Counted from the first letter of the stretch, positions 24,243 through 34,078 are shown. The stretch: DNA of 64,000 bases from Candidatus Obscuribacterales bacterium (GCA_019750335.1 JAIEOQ010000004.1:186001-250000), one strand, 5' to 3'. Notes: a model not told the origin generated them from the sequence alone. Program-made: numbers and translations.

Positions 24243-25075
24243 GTAATTTTGTTGAAAAATCTTTGCAGAAAAATGTTTGGGAGCTCGCTTCTGATTCAGG
24301 GTTGACTCTTTTGCATTCGCCGCTTTTGAAAAAACACAAAGGTCTTAAACATGCTTTTACAACACGTCTTGGCGGGCAAAGTCAGGCACCACTTGATTCA
24401 TTCAATTTAGGACGCCACTGGGATACGGATGAAAGCCGGCTTGATGCCATGAAAAATCGAGAGCGCTTGTGTCGGATTCTTGATCTTGACTTCGGGCGTT
24501 TAGCTGTTCCCGGTCAAAAACACACGACCAATATTCATTGGATTGGTAATGATGACGAGATTAAAGAAGGACCGCTCCACTTTCAATCTATTGATGCTTT
24601 AACTACCAACAAACAACAGCAGCCGCTTCTTCTCCATTATGCCGATTGTGTGCCGGTAATCATCTATGCTCCGGAAAAACAAGCTCTTTCGGTAATTCAT
24701 GCCGGTTGGCGTGGCACCGCAGGCAGTATCGTTGTCGAAGCGGTAAAAAATTTGGGCGAAAGAACAGGCGCTCGACCGCAAGAGATGATTGCCGCTGTTG
24801 GACCGGCAATCGGTCCTTGTTGTTTTGAAGCCGGGGAGGAAGTAGCGCAAGCGCTTTGCGCTACGGTATCCGGTTTTGAAGCTTTGATCAATCGTGCCGC
24901 GCCAAAGCCTTTTCCGGATCTGAAAGCTTTTAACGCTTTACAGCTTTTGCAAGCGGGAGTTGCCGAAGTAGATGTCAGTGACTGGTGTACGTCCTGCAAT
25001 ACGAAGATTTTTTATTCTCACCGAAAAGAGTCCGGAAAGACCGGGCGTCAAGGAGCTATTGCGGCGCTGGTTTGA
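24218..25075 (+). CDS. pgeF: YfiH/PgeF (laccase-domain, LACC1-like) protein
   Basis: 285-aa protein of the former multicopper polyphenol oxidase family, now known as YfiH/PgeF/LACC1 with purine nucleoside phosphorylase and peptidoglycan-editing roles. Motifs: THRLGG-like FTTRLGGQSQAPLDSFNLG, LHYADCVPVIIY (Asp-Cys), HAGWRGTAG (His), GPCCFEAGEEV and the C-terminal DWCTSCNTKIFYSHRKESGKTGRQGA. The annotated start is TTG; in-frame GTG at 24230 and TTG at 24239 are alternatives nearer or after the GGAGG at 24222. It overlaps the SDR gene by up to 25 bp. Confidence 0.93.
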   Translation: MWRHVFRLSNFVEKSLQKNVWELASDSGLTLLHSPLLKKHKGLKHAFTTRLGGQSQAPLDSFNLGRHWDTDESRLDAMKNRERLCRILDLDFGRLAVPGQKHTTNIHWIGNDDEIKEGPLHFQSIDALTTNKQQQPLLLHYADCVPVIIYAPEKQALSVIHAGWRGTAGSIVVEAVKNLGERTGARPQEMIAAVGPAIGPCCFEAGEEVAQALCATVSGFEALINRAAPKPFPDLKAFNALQLLQAGVAEVDVSDWCTSCNTKIFYSHRKESGKTGRQGAIAALV

Positions 25076-25169
25076 CTTGTGCTTTTAATTCCGGCAGACT
25101 TTATACACAAGATTGCTTTTTCAGGTCAAAATAGAAAATAGATTGAATTTTGTGGAGTAAGGTCGACTT

Positions 25170-26861
25170 TTGAGCCGTAATTTGAAAAAGCAAAAGTCGA
25201 GACTGTCAGCTTTGTTGGCAGCTGCTTTAATTTGTCACGTACCGACTTTAGCTAAAGCACAGCCGGCAGCGCCTGAAAAGAAAAATGAAAGCAGCGCTTC
25301 GCTTAAAGGTAAGTATCTCTTAGCTGAGCCGAAAATCGATGTACCGGCTGCAGATACCAAAGAAGCCCTGACTCGCTTGCCTCGGCCGGGAGATAGCCCC
25401 GAATCCTTGCCGGTTGCTCCGTCTTTTAATCAGGTGGGGAAAGAGCTACCTAAGCCGGCTCCCGGCTTGACAGGGGTTCAAGAACCAAAAGATAAATTTC
25501 CAACAGTCGGGCAGCTTGAATCTTTGATGTTCGGTCATTCAAGTCCAAGCTTGGCGGTGGACAATCGTCTGGATAAGCTTGAAGTTTCAATTTTTCAAAA
25601 ATCATATAAAGATTTGGACACAGAGGCCCGGATCCGCAGGTTGCGTGAAGTGATAGTTGGTGGTGCCGGCGATGAGCTTCTTGGTGCTTCTTCCGTAGCT
25701 CCTGCTCCTTTTAGTGCCACGTCGCCTACGCCATACGGGCGTCCTGACTACAAGCCCGGAGCCTATGCCGATGCTGATCCGACTGAGCCTAGAGCCGGCG
25801 GTCTGGTATTTCAAAATTTCAGCCATTTTGATTTAAAACAAGAGATGTCCATTCCTGAGCTTGAGCAATTTGGTCTTATGGTGCTCAACGACTTGCGAGC
25901 CCAGGAAGGTTTGGATCCGCTTGCTTGGGACGAACTTTCTTACAAAGTGGCAAAAGAGCATACGCAAGAGCTGACCGAAAGAAATCTTGTTTCACACTTT
26001 AATGTCAAAGGTGAGAATCCGGATGTTCGCTATTCAAAAGCCGGTGGTATGAGCGCGTTGGAAGAAGGACTGATTCTTTTTACTAGCGCTAATAAACTGA
26101 AAGCAAATCGAGAGCTTATAGTGAAAATTCTTGAGGCTATGGAAGGGCGTCAGGACGATCATGAATCTTTCTTTTCAAAACATGCAACCAGTTTTGCTCT
26201 TTCTTTGCGCTGGACAGCCGATCGTAGCCGTTTAGTTTGTTGTACTGAAGTAGTGACCAATCATGTTCAAGTAGAGCCGATACCACTTGAGGTTACCCTT
26301 GGCGATAAAATTGAATTGAAAGGCTCAGTATCGGACGGCTATCGTTTTCAAAAAATTACCCTAGCTTGGGAAGGACCGATAACCGCTATGCCGGATAACG
26401 GCGAAGAATCAGATGAGGCGATGCCTTATTTCCCGCCGCTCGATTATGAAGCTCATGCTGCCAAATCGGAGCGTGATTGGGAAAAAGGAATGAGAGTTTT
26501 GCAAATTGCCGGTATTACAGCGGCGATTGCTGGCGGATTTTTTATTCCGCCGGTTGCTTTAGCTGCGCCCTTGATTGCCGCTTCGGCTGGTGTATCAAGA
26601 CCAAAACCGGTGTCTGAAATACCGATTAAAGGTGGCGTCAAAACTGACGGTTCTAGTTTTAGTCATAAAGTTACCATTGGCAACGATAATAAAGAAGGAA
26701 TCTATTATCTGACCATCTGGGGGACTATCGATTCGGAGCAGGAAGCGGTTCCTCTAAGTCGGCGGGCTATAATTGCTCGTAAAGGAATGTCAGTTGGTGA
26801 AACAAAACAAGACGGCCATGAAAAAAAAGGCAAGAAAAAACATAAAGAGCCTGACTCATAG
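25170..26861 (+). CDS. Secreted CAP/SCP-domain protein with VFG-RLDxLE module
   Basis: 563 aa. Signal peptide about 1-31 (ending LAKAQ). Residues about 112-165 carry a module with FPTVGQLESLMFG, NRLDKLEVSIFQKSY and RIRRL that recurs in the metalloprotease at 40467. Residues about 225-370 are a CAP/SCP/PR1 domain (FGLMVLNDLRAQEGLDPLAWDELSYKVAKEH, NLVSHFN) like YkwD proteins. A beta-sandwich-like tail with a hydrophobic stretch (IAGITAAIAGGFFIPPVALAAP) follows, ending in a Lys-rich end. The TTG start is supported by GGAG upstream. Its 3' end overlaps the VWA gene. Probably surface-associated. Confidence 0.85.
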   Translation: MSRNLKKQKSRLSALLAAALICHVPTLAKAQPAAPEKKNESSASLKGKYLLAEPKIDVPAADTKEALTRLPRPGDSPESLPVAPSFNQVGKELPKPAPGLTGVQEPKDKFPTVGQLESLMFGHSSPSLAVDNRLDKLEVSIFQKSYKDLDTEARIRRLREVIVGGAGDELLGASSVAPAPFSATSPTPYGRPDYKPGAYADADPTEPRAGGLVFQNFSHFDLKQEMSIPELEQFGLMVLNDLRAQEGLDPLAWDELSYKVAKEHTQELTERNLVSHFNVKGENPDVRYSKAGGMSALEEGLILFTSANKLKANRELIVKILEAMEGRQDDHESFFSKHATSFALSLRWTADRSRLVCCTEVVTNHVQVEPIPLEVTLGDKIELKGSVSDGYRFQKITLAWEGPITAMPDNGEESDEAMPYFPPLDYEAHAAKSERDWEKGMRVLQIAGITAAIAGGFFIPPVALAAPLIAASAGVSRPKPVSEIPIKGGVKTDGSSFSHKVTIGNDNKEGIYYLTIWGTIDSEQEAVPLSRRAIIARKGMSVGETKQDGHEKKGKKKHKEPDS

Positions 26862-27729
26862 TCTTCTTCTTTTGAGCTTGTTTTTTTCTGCTCCTGCCAG
26901 CTTCGGGGCCGATCCCTGTCCTACTTGCGGTAAAAAAGCTCTGCAAGGCGGGACTGAATCGACCATGCTTCAGACCGGTACCGAATCGACTACCTTGCAA
27001 ACCGGTGCCGAGAATACATTGATTCAGGCTGCCGTTAAACGTGAAGGCGGTCCGACGAACATTCTTTTTTTGATCGACTGCTCGCAAAGCATGAAAGAAA
27101 AGATTAGTGTCGGTGATTCTCTCGACAAAGAACAAAAAATGGAAGCAGCAAAAAGAGTTCTGCAAAACAGCGTTGCCCAGCTGCCGGCCGATGTTAATAT
27201 CGGCATTCGCGTTTTTGGACAAAGCTTTCGCGGTGATCTTTCCGATTGCCAGCAGTCGGCTCTTTTGGTACCGATCGGCAATCATAATCGACGATTGCTC
27301 ATGGAGCAGGTCAGGCAGTTGCGTCCATACGGGCTGACTCCACTTACTTACGGCTTGCAGCAAGCGGAACAGGATCTGCGTTATATCGTGGGTTCCAAAA
27401 CAATTATTCTGATCTCCGATGGTGCTGAAACTTGTGGCGGAGAGCCTTGCCAGTTCATCGAAAGGCTGAATCGTATCGGCGTGCGTTTAAAGATTGACAT
27501 TGTCGGACTCGGTTTGCGCCGAGACCGATTGGCCAAAGACCAGCTTGATTGCATCGCACAAAAATCAGGCGGAAAATTTTACGACGCTAACACCTCAGGC
27601 GAGCTGGTAAACAGCATCAATACTAGTGTGCGCGAAGCAATAAGCGGTAAGGTTCTGACCAAAATGAAAGAACCGATGCTTAAAGAGATCATCCCGCCTG
27701 AGCTGCGCTTAGAACCGGCAAAGCCTTAA
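26797..27729 (+). CDS. Secreted von Willebrand factor type A domain protein
   Basis: 310 aa from the GTG at 26797 (AAAGGA about 10 bp upstream); an ATG at 26818 is also possible, and both give a signal peptide (SLLLLSLFFSAPASFG). After a short Thr/Gly repeat (GTESTMLQ, GTESTTLQ, GAENTLIQ) comes a VWA domain: NILFLIDCSQSMKEKI contains the MIDAS DxSxS motif, with a conserved Thr in YGLTPLTYGL and Asp in LISDGAETC. The Cys pair CGGEPC may form a disulfide. The start lies inside the upstream CAP-domain gene, indicating translational coupling and a shared extracytoplasmic function. Confidence 0.85.
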   Translation: MKQNKTAMKKKARKNIKSLTHSLLLLSLFFSAPASFGADPCPTCGKKALQGGTESTMLQTGTESTTLQTGAENTLIQAAVKREGGPTNILFLIDCSQSMKEKISVGDSLDKEQKMEAAKRVLQNSVAQLPADVNIGIRVFGQSFRGDLSDCQQSALLVPIGNHNRRLLMEQVRQLRPYGLTPLTYGLQQAEQDLRYIVGSKTIILISDGAETCGGEPCQFIERLNRIGVRLKIDIVGLGLRRDRLAKDQLDCIAQKSGGKFYDANTSGELVNSINTSVREAISGKVLTKMKEPMLKEIIPPELRLEPAKP

Positions 27730-27732
27730 TTC

Positions 27733-29301
27733 TTAGCGGACGATGACATTGCTTGTCGGGCTTAAGCGAGCTTGAATCGATTTTGTCATTTGATCCGAAT
27801 AGGCTGTATATGTGTTGGTCAGCATAAGCGGATAAACGCCAAGAGCGATTATGAAAGCGCTCAAGCAAGTGGCGACGAGCTTCTCTGTTTGAGTCATATC
27901 GCTCAAATGACCAGCCCATTTTGGCTGTTCCGGTCCGTAGAAAAGTCGTTTCAACAACCAGAGCATATAACCGGCTGAAAGGATAACGCCCAAACAAGCG
28001 AACTTCAAAGCAAAATCAACCATCGTCGGATCCGGGCTTATTCCGGCTGTAGCCATCGGTGAAGTGAAGGTACCGTAGAATACCGTTGCTTCGGCAACAA
28101 AGCCGGCAAGCCCCGGTAAACCAAGATTAGCCATGGCGGCCAGCATCCAGAAATAAAAGACGAAAGGCATTTGTTTTGCCAATCCGCCACCAATCTCGTG
28201 AATGTCGCGAGTGTGACAACGTTCATATATACAGCCGACCAGGAAGAATAATGCCGCTGATATAACGCCGTGACTTACCATTTGGAAAATCGCTCCGCTC
28301 AAGGCGGCAGCCGAAAGTGAAGCGACACCGATCAGCACGAAGCCCATGTGACTTACCGATGAGAAAGCGATTACGCGTTTCATATCGGTTTGTACCAGGC
28401 AGGCAACGGCCGCCCAGACGACATTGAAAGCGCCTAGCAAAATCAGATAAGGACCCCAATCTCTGATGATGTCCGGGAAGAAACCGAGACAGATGCGGAC
28501 AAGTCCGTAAGAGCCCATTTTCAAAAGCAATCCGGCCAAAATCATTGATACCGGAGTTGGTGCTTCAACGTGAGCGTCTGGCAACCATGTGTGGAAAGGA
28601 AATGAAGGTAACTTGATGATGAAAGCGAGAAGGAATCCCAGGCAAGCCAGAGATTGAGTGGACTTCATCAAGGAGCTGCTTTGTTTGGCCATTTCAACCA
28701 TATTGAATGTATGGTTATCGATGCCGGTTTGACCCAGTTGGAAATAAAGGTAAAGCAAACCGCCGAGCATAAGAATGCCGCCAAAGAAGGTATAAAGTAA
28801 AAACTTCATGGCTGCATAATCGCGATTCGGACCGCCCCAAATTGCAATCAAGAAATACATCGGTACAAGTTCCAATTCATACATGACAAAGAATTGGAGT
28901 AAATCTTGAGAGACGAAAACTCCCATGATTGAAAGTGTAAGCAGCATAATCATGCTGTAGTAAAGTTTCGGGCGCCGGTCACCAATACTGGTGCTGGCTA
29001 ATACTGCCATTAAAGTAACAAATGAGGTAAGCAGGATCAGGCAGAGGCTCATGCCGTCTACGCCGACGTGGTACTCAACCGGGATCGGTGTTTTGAACCA
29101 GGTCATCTGTTGCACAAATTGCATATCCGTACTTGCCGGATTGAAGTGCATGGCAATGAAGCCAGAAATCACGCACATCATTGCTGACAGGAATATTGCT
29201 GTGCCCCTTGCTGCGGTTTGCGGCATTATGCCGATCAAGAATGTTCCGGCAAAAGGAAGAAGAAGAAGAAAAGAAAGAATATTGTTCGGCACGGAAGGCA
29301 A
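27733..29301 (-). CDS. nuoM: NADH-quinone oxidoreductase subunit M (NuoM)
   Basis: 522-aa antiporter-like proton-pumping subunit of complex I, about 14 transmembrane helices. Key sites are visible: the conserved Glu in MYELELVPMYFLIAIWGG, Lys in IKLPSFPFHTWLPDAHVEAPTPVSMILAG, and VQTDMKRVIAFSSVSHMG. Length is normal. The start may be TTG at 29301 or the GTG at 29292, which is better spaced from AAGAGG. Unusually, it is not followed by nuoN and it diverges from nuoL. Confidence 0.95.
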   Translation of the reverse strand: MPSVPNNILSFLLLLPFAGTFLIGIMPQTAARGTAIFLSAMMCVISGFIAMHFNPASTDMQFVQQMTWFKTPIPVEYHVGVDGMSLCLILLTSFVTLMAVLASTSIGDRRPKLYYSMIMLLTLSIMGVFVSQDLLQFFVMYELELVPMYFLIAIWGGPNRDYAAMKFLLYTFFGGILMLGGLLYLYFQLGQTGIDNHTFNMVEMAKQSSSLMKSTQSLACLGFLLAFIIKLPSFPFHTWLPDAHVEAPTPVSMILAGLLLKMGSYGLVRICLGFFPDIIRDWGPYLILLGAFNVVWAAVACLVQTDMKRVIAFSSVSHMGFVLIGVASLSAAALSGAIFQMVSHGVISAALFFLVGCIYERCHTRDIHEIGGGLAKQMPFVFYFWMLAAMANLGLPGLAGFVAEATVFYGTFTSPMATAGISPDPTMVDFALKFACLGVILSAGYMLWLLKRLFYGPEQPKWAGHLSDMTQTEKLVATCLSAFIIALGVYPLMLTNTYTAYSDQMTKSIQARLSPTSNVIVR

Positions 29302-29525
29302 ACCTCTTGTTTCTCTTGACCACCGCCTGGGGTGGCACCATTCGAAAATAACTAAAACAGTATATCGACTGCAAAGTTCAGGCGAAGATCAATCTTTGCT
29401 AACACAGGGTCAAATGGCATTTTCAAGAGAATTATCAACGGCTTGAAGCTTGTATATTGTTCAAGTTGAAATTTCAGGTCGGCTTTGTCTGACCACTTGA
29501 AAATACCGGTTGTGGAGATAACCCC

Positions 29526-31574
29526 TTGTCTGACGTTGCGACTTGCTTACTAAACTCCCATTGGATCGTGCTTTTGCCTTTCTTGGCTGGAGCGCTAATC
29601 ATTCTGGGTTGTTCTCTTTTCAAAGACAAAATGCCGAAAACGCTTTGTATGGGAATCTCCATCGCTGCCGTTTTTTACGGGTTTCTGCAATCGCTTCTTA
29701 TTTTTAACGAGCTGCGTCAAACGCCTACACCTTATATGTCGGATATCGACTGGTTCGTTTCGGACAGCTTCAAAATCACTGTCGGCATTCTAGTCGACAA
29801 CTTGGCATCGCTGATGCTTATCGTAGTAACGCTTGTCAGCTTGCTAGTGCAAATCTACACCCATGGCTATATGCGTGAAGATCCCGGCTACAGACGTTTC
29901 TATTCTTATCTATCCTTATTTACCGGCTCCATGCTTGGTCTTGTCATTTCGACCAACTTAATCCAGATGTTCATCTTCTGGGAGCTGGTCGGCGTATGCA
30001 GCTATCTACTTATCGGTTTCTGGTGGAACAAGCCTTCGGCAGCTGCCGCTTGCGTTAAAGCTTTTGTCGTCAATAGAATCGGCGATTTTGGTTTCTTGAT
30101 CGGTATCCTTTTGCTCCTATCGGCAACTTACGGTTTTTGGCATGCACATGCTGATCACGGTCTTTTGATGTTCTACGATCCCCAGGTTGGCGGGATCGAT
30201 GGGGTTACTTTATCCGGCGCGATCAAATGGGCGTTGGATCCGGCTCACGGAACTTTAACCCAGTCCTTTCTTACTGCTATATCAATGATTATGTTTTTGG
30301 GACCGATGGCTAAATCGGCGCAAGCACCTTTGCATGTGTGGTTGCCTGACGCCATGGAAGGCCCGACACCAATCTCTGCTTTAATTCACGCCGCAACAAT
30401 GGTTGCTGCTGGTATATATATGGTGGCGCGTGCTTATCCGATTTGGCTCGATTGGACCAATATTGCTGAACCGTCAACAGCTTCAGCCGGACTGGCCTAT
30501 GTCGCTTGGATTGGCGGTATAACCGCCTTTATGGCAGCGACAATCGCTCTCACTCAGTTCGACATCAAGCGTGCTTTGGCTTGGTCAACTGTGTCCCAGC
30601 TCGGTTATATGTTTGTTGGCTTGGGCTGCGGTGGTTATTCTGCCGGTATGTTCCATTTGACCACTCACGCTTTTTTCAAAGCAATGCTTTTCCTTTGCAG
30701 CGGCGCTGTAATTCATGCTTTGCATGGCGAACAAGATATGCGCCAAATGGGCGGTTTGTTCGGTAAAGTCAAATATACGGCCACCTGTTTCTTGATTGGT
30801 ACCTTGGCTATTTCCGGGGTTCCCGGATTTGCCGGTTTCTTCTCTAAAGATGAAATCATCGGCACTGCTTTTGCTTGGCAGGGTCCTGGTCATGAAGTCC
30901 TTGCCTGGCTTATGGTTTTCACAGCCGGCATGACCGCATACTATATGTTCCGTATGTTCTTTATGACATTTACCGGCACCTATCGTGGTTCGGCTCATGT
31001 CCACGAAGAGCATAAGCCGGATCCGTTGACCGTACCTTTATTGGTACTGGCTGTTCCATCTATAGCCGCCGGTGCTGTCGGGGCTGACCTGCAACAATTT
31101 ATTGCTCATATCGGCTCGAGTGAAGGTTATGCCAGCCCCTTCTCCAACTTTGTTCATTTCATGCATCCCCATGCTGAAGTGATCAATATGTCGGCTATGA
31201 CCGCTTCGACCGTATTCTCTCTGGTTGGTATTGCTCTGGCGTTTGCTCTTTATTACAAAAAAGGCTTCGCTCTGGATGTGGCAATCGAGAAAAAGATACC
31301 AGCCTTATATCGCTTCTCTCTGAATAAATGGTACTGGGACGAGCTTTATATGGCTGTGACTAACTTTTTGCTTACCGCTTTCAAACAAGTTTGGGAATGT
31401 GTGGATAAGCATGTAATCGATAACATTGTTAACTTGCAGCGCTACATCTTCTTAGGATTTGGTCATCTTTTGAAATATTCCGAAAATGGTCGTGGGCAGT
31501 CATATGCTTTGACGATCTTTGCCGGAGTGGCCTTAATTGGGCTCTTTGTTTATTTCTTTGTAAGTAGTCCTTAG
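29526..31574 (+). CDS. nuoL: NADH-quinone oxidoreductase subunit L (NuoL)
   Basis: 682-aa complex I antiporter-like subunit with the long C-terminal lateral-helix region. Motifs: MFIFWELVGVCSYLLIGFWW (essential Glu), AKSAQAPLHVWLPDAMEGPTPISALIHAATMV, THAFFKAMLFLCSGAVIHALHGEQDMR and GVPGFAGFFSKDEI. The TTG start has GGAG 8 bp upstream. It is followed by a small His-rich membrane protein and is divergent from nuoM. MRP-type antiporter subunits are the main alternative, but the length and motifs favour NuoL. Confidence 0.95.
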   Translation: MSDVATCLLNSHWIVLLPFLAGALIILGCSLFKDKMPKTLCMGISIAAVFYGFLQSLLIFNELRQTPTPYMSDIDWFVSDSFKITVGILVDNLASLMLIVVTLVSLLVQIYTHGYMREDPGYRRFYSYLSLFTGSMLGLVISTNLIQMFIFWELVGVCSYLLIGFWWNKPSAAAACVKAFVVNRIGDFGFLIGILLLLSATYGFWHAHADHGLLMFYDPQVGGIDGVTLSGAIKWALDPAHGTLTQSFLTAISMIMFLGPMAKSAQAPLHVWLPDAMEGPTPISALIHAATMVAAGIYMVARAYPIWLDWTNIAEPSTASAGLAYVAWIGGITAFMAATIALTQFDIKRALAWSTVSQLGYMFVGLGCGGYSAGMFHLTTHAFFKAMLFLCSGAVIHALHGEQDMRQMGGLFGKVKYTATCFLIGTLAISGVPGFAGFFSKDEIIGTAFAWQGPGHEVLAWLMVFTAGMTAYYMFRMFFMTFTGTYRGSAHVHEEHKPDPLTVPLLVLAVPSIAAGAVGADLQQFIAHIGSSEGYASPFSNFVHFMHPHAEVINMSAMTASTVFSLVGIALAFALYYKKGFALDVAIEKKIPALYRFSLNKWYWDELYMAVTNFLLTAFKQVWECVDKHVIDNIVNLQRYIFLGFGHLLKYSENGRGQSYALTIFAGVALIGLFVYFFVSSP

Positions 31575-31597
31575 GCTTTCATTTAGGAGTTTAAGCA

Positions 31598-31834
31598 ATG
31601 TCCAATCCTCATGATGCTCACGGGCATGAAGCTGCCGAAACGATTATTCCGGTTGGCAGCTGGCAAGATAGATTTCTTGAGTTTGTTGCAGCAATTGCCT
31701 TAGCCGGTTTGGTTTTCTGGGGTTGGGCAATGAGCCAACCGATTGCCGTACCGCACGCTGACGGAAATGAAGCTTCACATGAGACAACTGAAATGTCCGG
31801 TGAAACCCATGAACATGCCGGACATTCGGAATAA
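31598..31834 (+). CDS. Small His-rich single-pass membrane protein
   Basis: 78 aa. One transmembrane helix (residues about 29-48, LEFVAAIALAGLVFWGWAMS) flanked by His-rich ends: HDAHGHEAAE before it and HADGNEASHETTEMSGETHEHAGHSE after it. The start ATG has AGGAG 8 bp upstream. It begins 23 bp after nuoL and is probably co-transcribed. The His/Glu clusters suggest metal binding; an accessory role to the complex I module is inference. No family recognised. Confidence 0.75.
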   Translation: MSNPHDAHGHEAAETIIPVGSWQDRFLEFVAAIALAGLVFWGWAMSQPIAVPHADGNEASHETTEMSGETHEHAGHSE

Positions 31835-31849
31835 AAACGTTACGTTTTT
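31833..31849 (+). terminator. AT-rich hairpin after the nuoL unit
   Basis: AAAAACG / CGTTTTT with a 3-nt loop, followed by AATTTTG, immediately after the stop of the His-rich gene. Weak stem but with a U-rich 3' side. Confidence 0.45.
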
Positions 31850-32054
31850 AATTTTGTTGTCGTTGTTAACACTCCGTGCCAGAAAACAAGTAGAGCCGAC
31901 AAGACTGTGCTATCCTTAGCCCGCCGGTTCATGGTCTCGGTAGGTTGTATTCCTACTTATGTTGTGAACAGCTCTTTGCCTTGAGTTCTTGCGGAATAAG
32001 GTAGAGATTTTGTGGTGTTAAGAAACCGTGTTGACCGCAGAGGAGACGAACGGG

Positions 32055-34049
32055 ATGCTAGAAGTAACGGTAGGGATAGGCGGAGCCGCCGGTGACGGGC
32101 TTGATAAGTCCGGTGACACTTTGGCTAAAGCGGCAGGCCGGCTTGGTCTCCACGTATACGCATATAACTGTTATCAATCAATTATTCGGGGCGGTCATAT
32201 CTGGCTTAAAGTGCGGATTGGCCAAGACAAAGTTTATTCTCACGGCGATAAGCTCGATGTGCTTGTTGCTTTGAATCAGGACACGATCGAAAGACATGTG
32301 CCTGAGCTCAATGACGGCGGCTGCGTCATATTCAACTCAGACAAGCTTAAAGTTGATCCGAGCTTGATCAAAGGCAAGAACATTACTGTTCTTGGTTTAC
32401 CGATGAGTGAAGTGACCAAAGAAGTCATTGCGCAGCACGGACCGATTCAACCGATCATGCAAAATACAGTTGCTGTCGGCGCCGTAATGTTCTTGACTCA
32501 GCTTGAGTTCGACGGTGCTGCTGAAGTTATGCATGACACCTTCGCTCACAAAGGCGAAAAAATTATTGATCTGAACGTCAGCTTGCTCAAAGCTGGCTAC
32601 GAATACGCCAAGGCTAATGCCAAAGCGCTTAAGTCCGGTTGGAAGTTCAGTAAAGAACGTCGTGCTTTTGTTACAGGCAATGAAGTAATTGGTATTGCTG
32701 CCGCTGCTGCCGGTTGCAAATTCTATTCGGCTTATCCGATGACACCGGCTTCGACCATTCTGCATTGGATGGCTAATCATGCTGAGGAAGCTGGCATCTG
32801 CGTTAAGCAAGCTGAAGACGAATTGTCTGTGGTTAACATGGCAATCGGTGCCGGACTGGCTGGAGTACGCTCGATGTGTGCTACTGCTGGTGGTGGCTTC
32901 GCTCTGATGACCGAAGCAATCGGTATGGCTGGGATTATGGAAGCTCCGGTTGTGGTTGTCGAAGTGCAACGCGGCGGACCTTCAACCGGTTTGCCGACCA
33001 AAACCGAACAGGGCGATTTGAACCAAGTTTATGGCGCTTCCCAAGGTGAATTTCCACGTTTGATTGTTGCGCCGGTTGACACGGCTGATTGTTTTGACAC
33101 CACCGTCGAAGCTTTCAATATGGCTGAAAAATACCAATTGCCGGTATTGCTCATGTCCGATTTGCTTTTATCTGAGCATCCGGAAACAGTTGATCGCTCG
33201 GTCTTTAAGCATGACGTTAAGATTGATCGTGGCGAACAAGTTAAAGAGTGGTCGGAAAAAGACGGCAAGTATAAACGCTTCCGCTTTACCGAAAGCGGTG
33301 TTTCACCAAGAGCCATTCCTGGAACGGCCAATACATTATATGTATCGGGTACCGACGATCATGATGAAGAAAGTATCTTGATCTCTGACATGTTCACTTG
33401 CCAGGCTACACGCCGCAAAATTTCCGAAAAGCGTATGCGCAAAGTCGCTAATATGCTCAAAGAGTTGCCGGCACCAAAGCTTGTCGGACCGGCTGACGCC
33501 GATGTCACCCTTGTCGGCTGGGGCTCTACTTACGGTGTCATTCGTGAAGCAACCGAGCTTCTTAATGCTGCCGGTGTGAAAACCAACTATTTGATCATCA
33601 AATATATTGCTCCTTTTCATACTAAAGAAGTTAGCGAAATTCTTAGCAAAGCTAAGAAAAAGATTTCAGTCGAAGTCAACTTCACCAGCCAAATGGCTCG
33701 TCATATTCGTGCCGAAACGGGTATCGCTATGGATGCTCATATCAATCGTTATGACGGGGAACCGCTGGAACCGGTCGAAGTTGCTACCAAGGTCAAGAAT
33801 ATTCTTGCCGGTAAGACTGAGTGCTTGAATGTCCGCGAAGAAGAAGCCCGTGAAATGGCTTATCACTATTTGCGTACACATTTTGCCGAACGCTTACGTC
33901 CGGCTGCCATCACCAAACATGAAGCAAACGGTCATGGCGAACCGACTTGGAAAATAGAACTTGTCGAGCGCAGCTCAGGCAAGAAAGAAGCAGAAATGGT
34001 TGTCGGCGTGCATACTGGATCAACGTATTCGTTTGAACCGGTTAGCTAG
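32055..34049 (+). CDS. korA: 2-oxoacid:ferredoxin oxidoreductase, fused gamma-alpha subunit (KorA)
   Basis: 664 aa from the ATG at 32055, which has GCAGAGGAG 9 bp upstream; an in-frame GTG at 32028 is the longer alternative. Residues 1-190 are the gamma domain (VGIGGAAGDGLDKSG, IRGGHIWLKVRIG); residues about 215-590 are the alpha/pyrimidine-binding domain (GCKFYSAYPMTPASTILHWM, EDELSVVNMAIGAGLAGVRSMCATAGGGFALM, RGGPSTGLPTKTEQGDLNQ). This gamma-alpha fusion is typical of 2-oxoglutarate:ferredoxin oxidoreductases, which convert 2-oxoglutarate plus CoA to succinyl-CoA and reduced ferredoxin in the TCA cycle. Paired with korB 29 bp downstream. Confidence 0.93.
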   Translation: MLEVTVGIGGAAGDGLDKSGDTLAKAAGRLGLHVYAYNCYQSIIRGGHIWLKVRIGQDKVYSHGDKLDVLVALNQDTIERHVPELNDGGCVIFNSDKLKVDPSLIKGKNITVLGLPMSEVTKEVIAQHGPIQPIMQNTVAVGAVMFLTQLEFDGAAEVMHDTFAHKGEKIIDLNVSLLKAGYEYAKANAKALKSGWKFSKERRAFVTGNEVIGIAAAAAGCKFYSAYPMTPASTILHWMANHAEEAGICVKQAEDELSVVNMAIGAGLAGVRSMCATAGGGFALMTEAIGMAGIMEAPVVVVEVQRGGPSTGLPTKTEQGDLNQVYGASQGEFPRLIVAPVDTADCFDTTVEAFNMAEKYQLPVLLMSDLLLSEHPETVDRSVFKHDVKIDRGEQVKEWSEKDGKYKRFRFTESGVSPRAIPGTANTLYVSGTDDHDEESILISDMFTCQATRRKISEKRMRKVANMLKELPAPKLVGPADADVTLVGWGSTYGVIREATELLNAAGVKTNYLIIKYIAPFHTKEVSEILSKAKKKISVEVNFTSQMARHIRAETGIAMDAHINRYDGEPLEPVEVATKVKNILAGKTECLNVREEEAREMAYHYLRTHFAERLRPAAITKHEANGHGEPTWKIELVERSSGKKEAEMVVGVHTGSTYSFEPVS

Positions 34050-34078
34050 TCCAAAAGGTTATTGAGGGAAAGAAAAAA

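Noticed and set aside
29302..29525. A promoter pair or regulator site in the nuoM-nuoL intergenic region
   Set aside because: TATATT and TATACT boxes exist, but no well-spaced -35 element accompanies either, so I did not list them.
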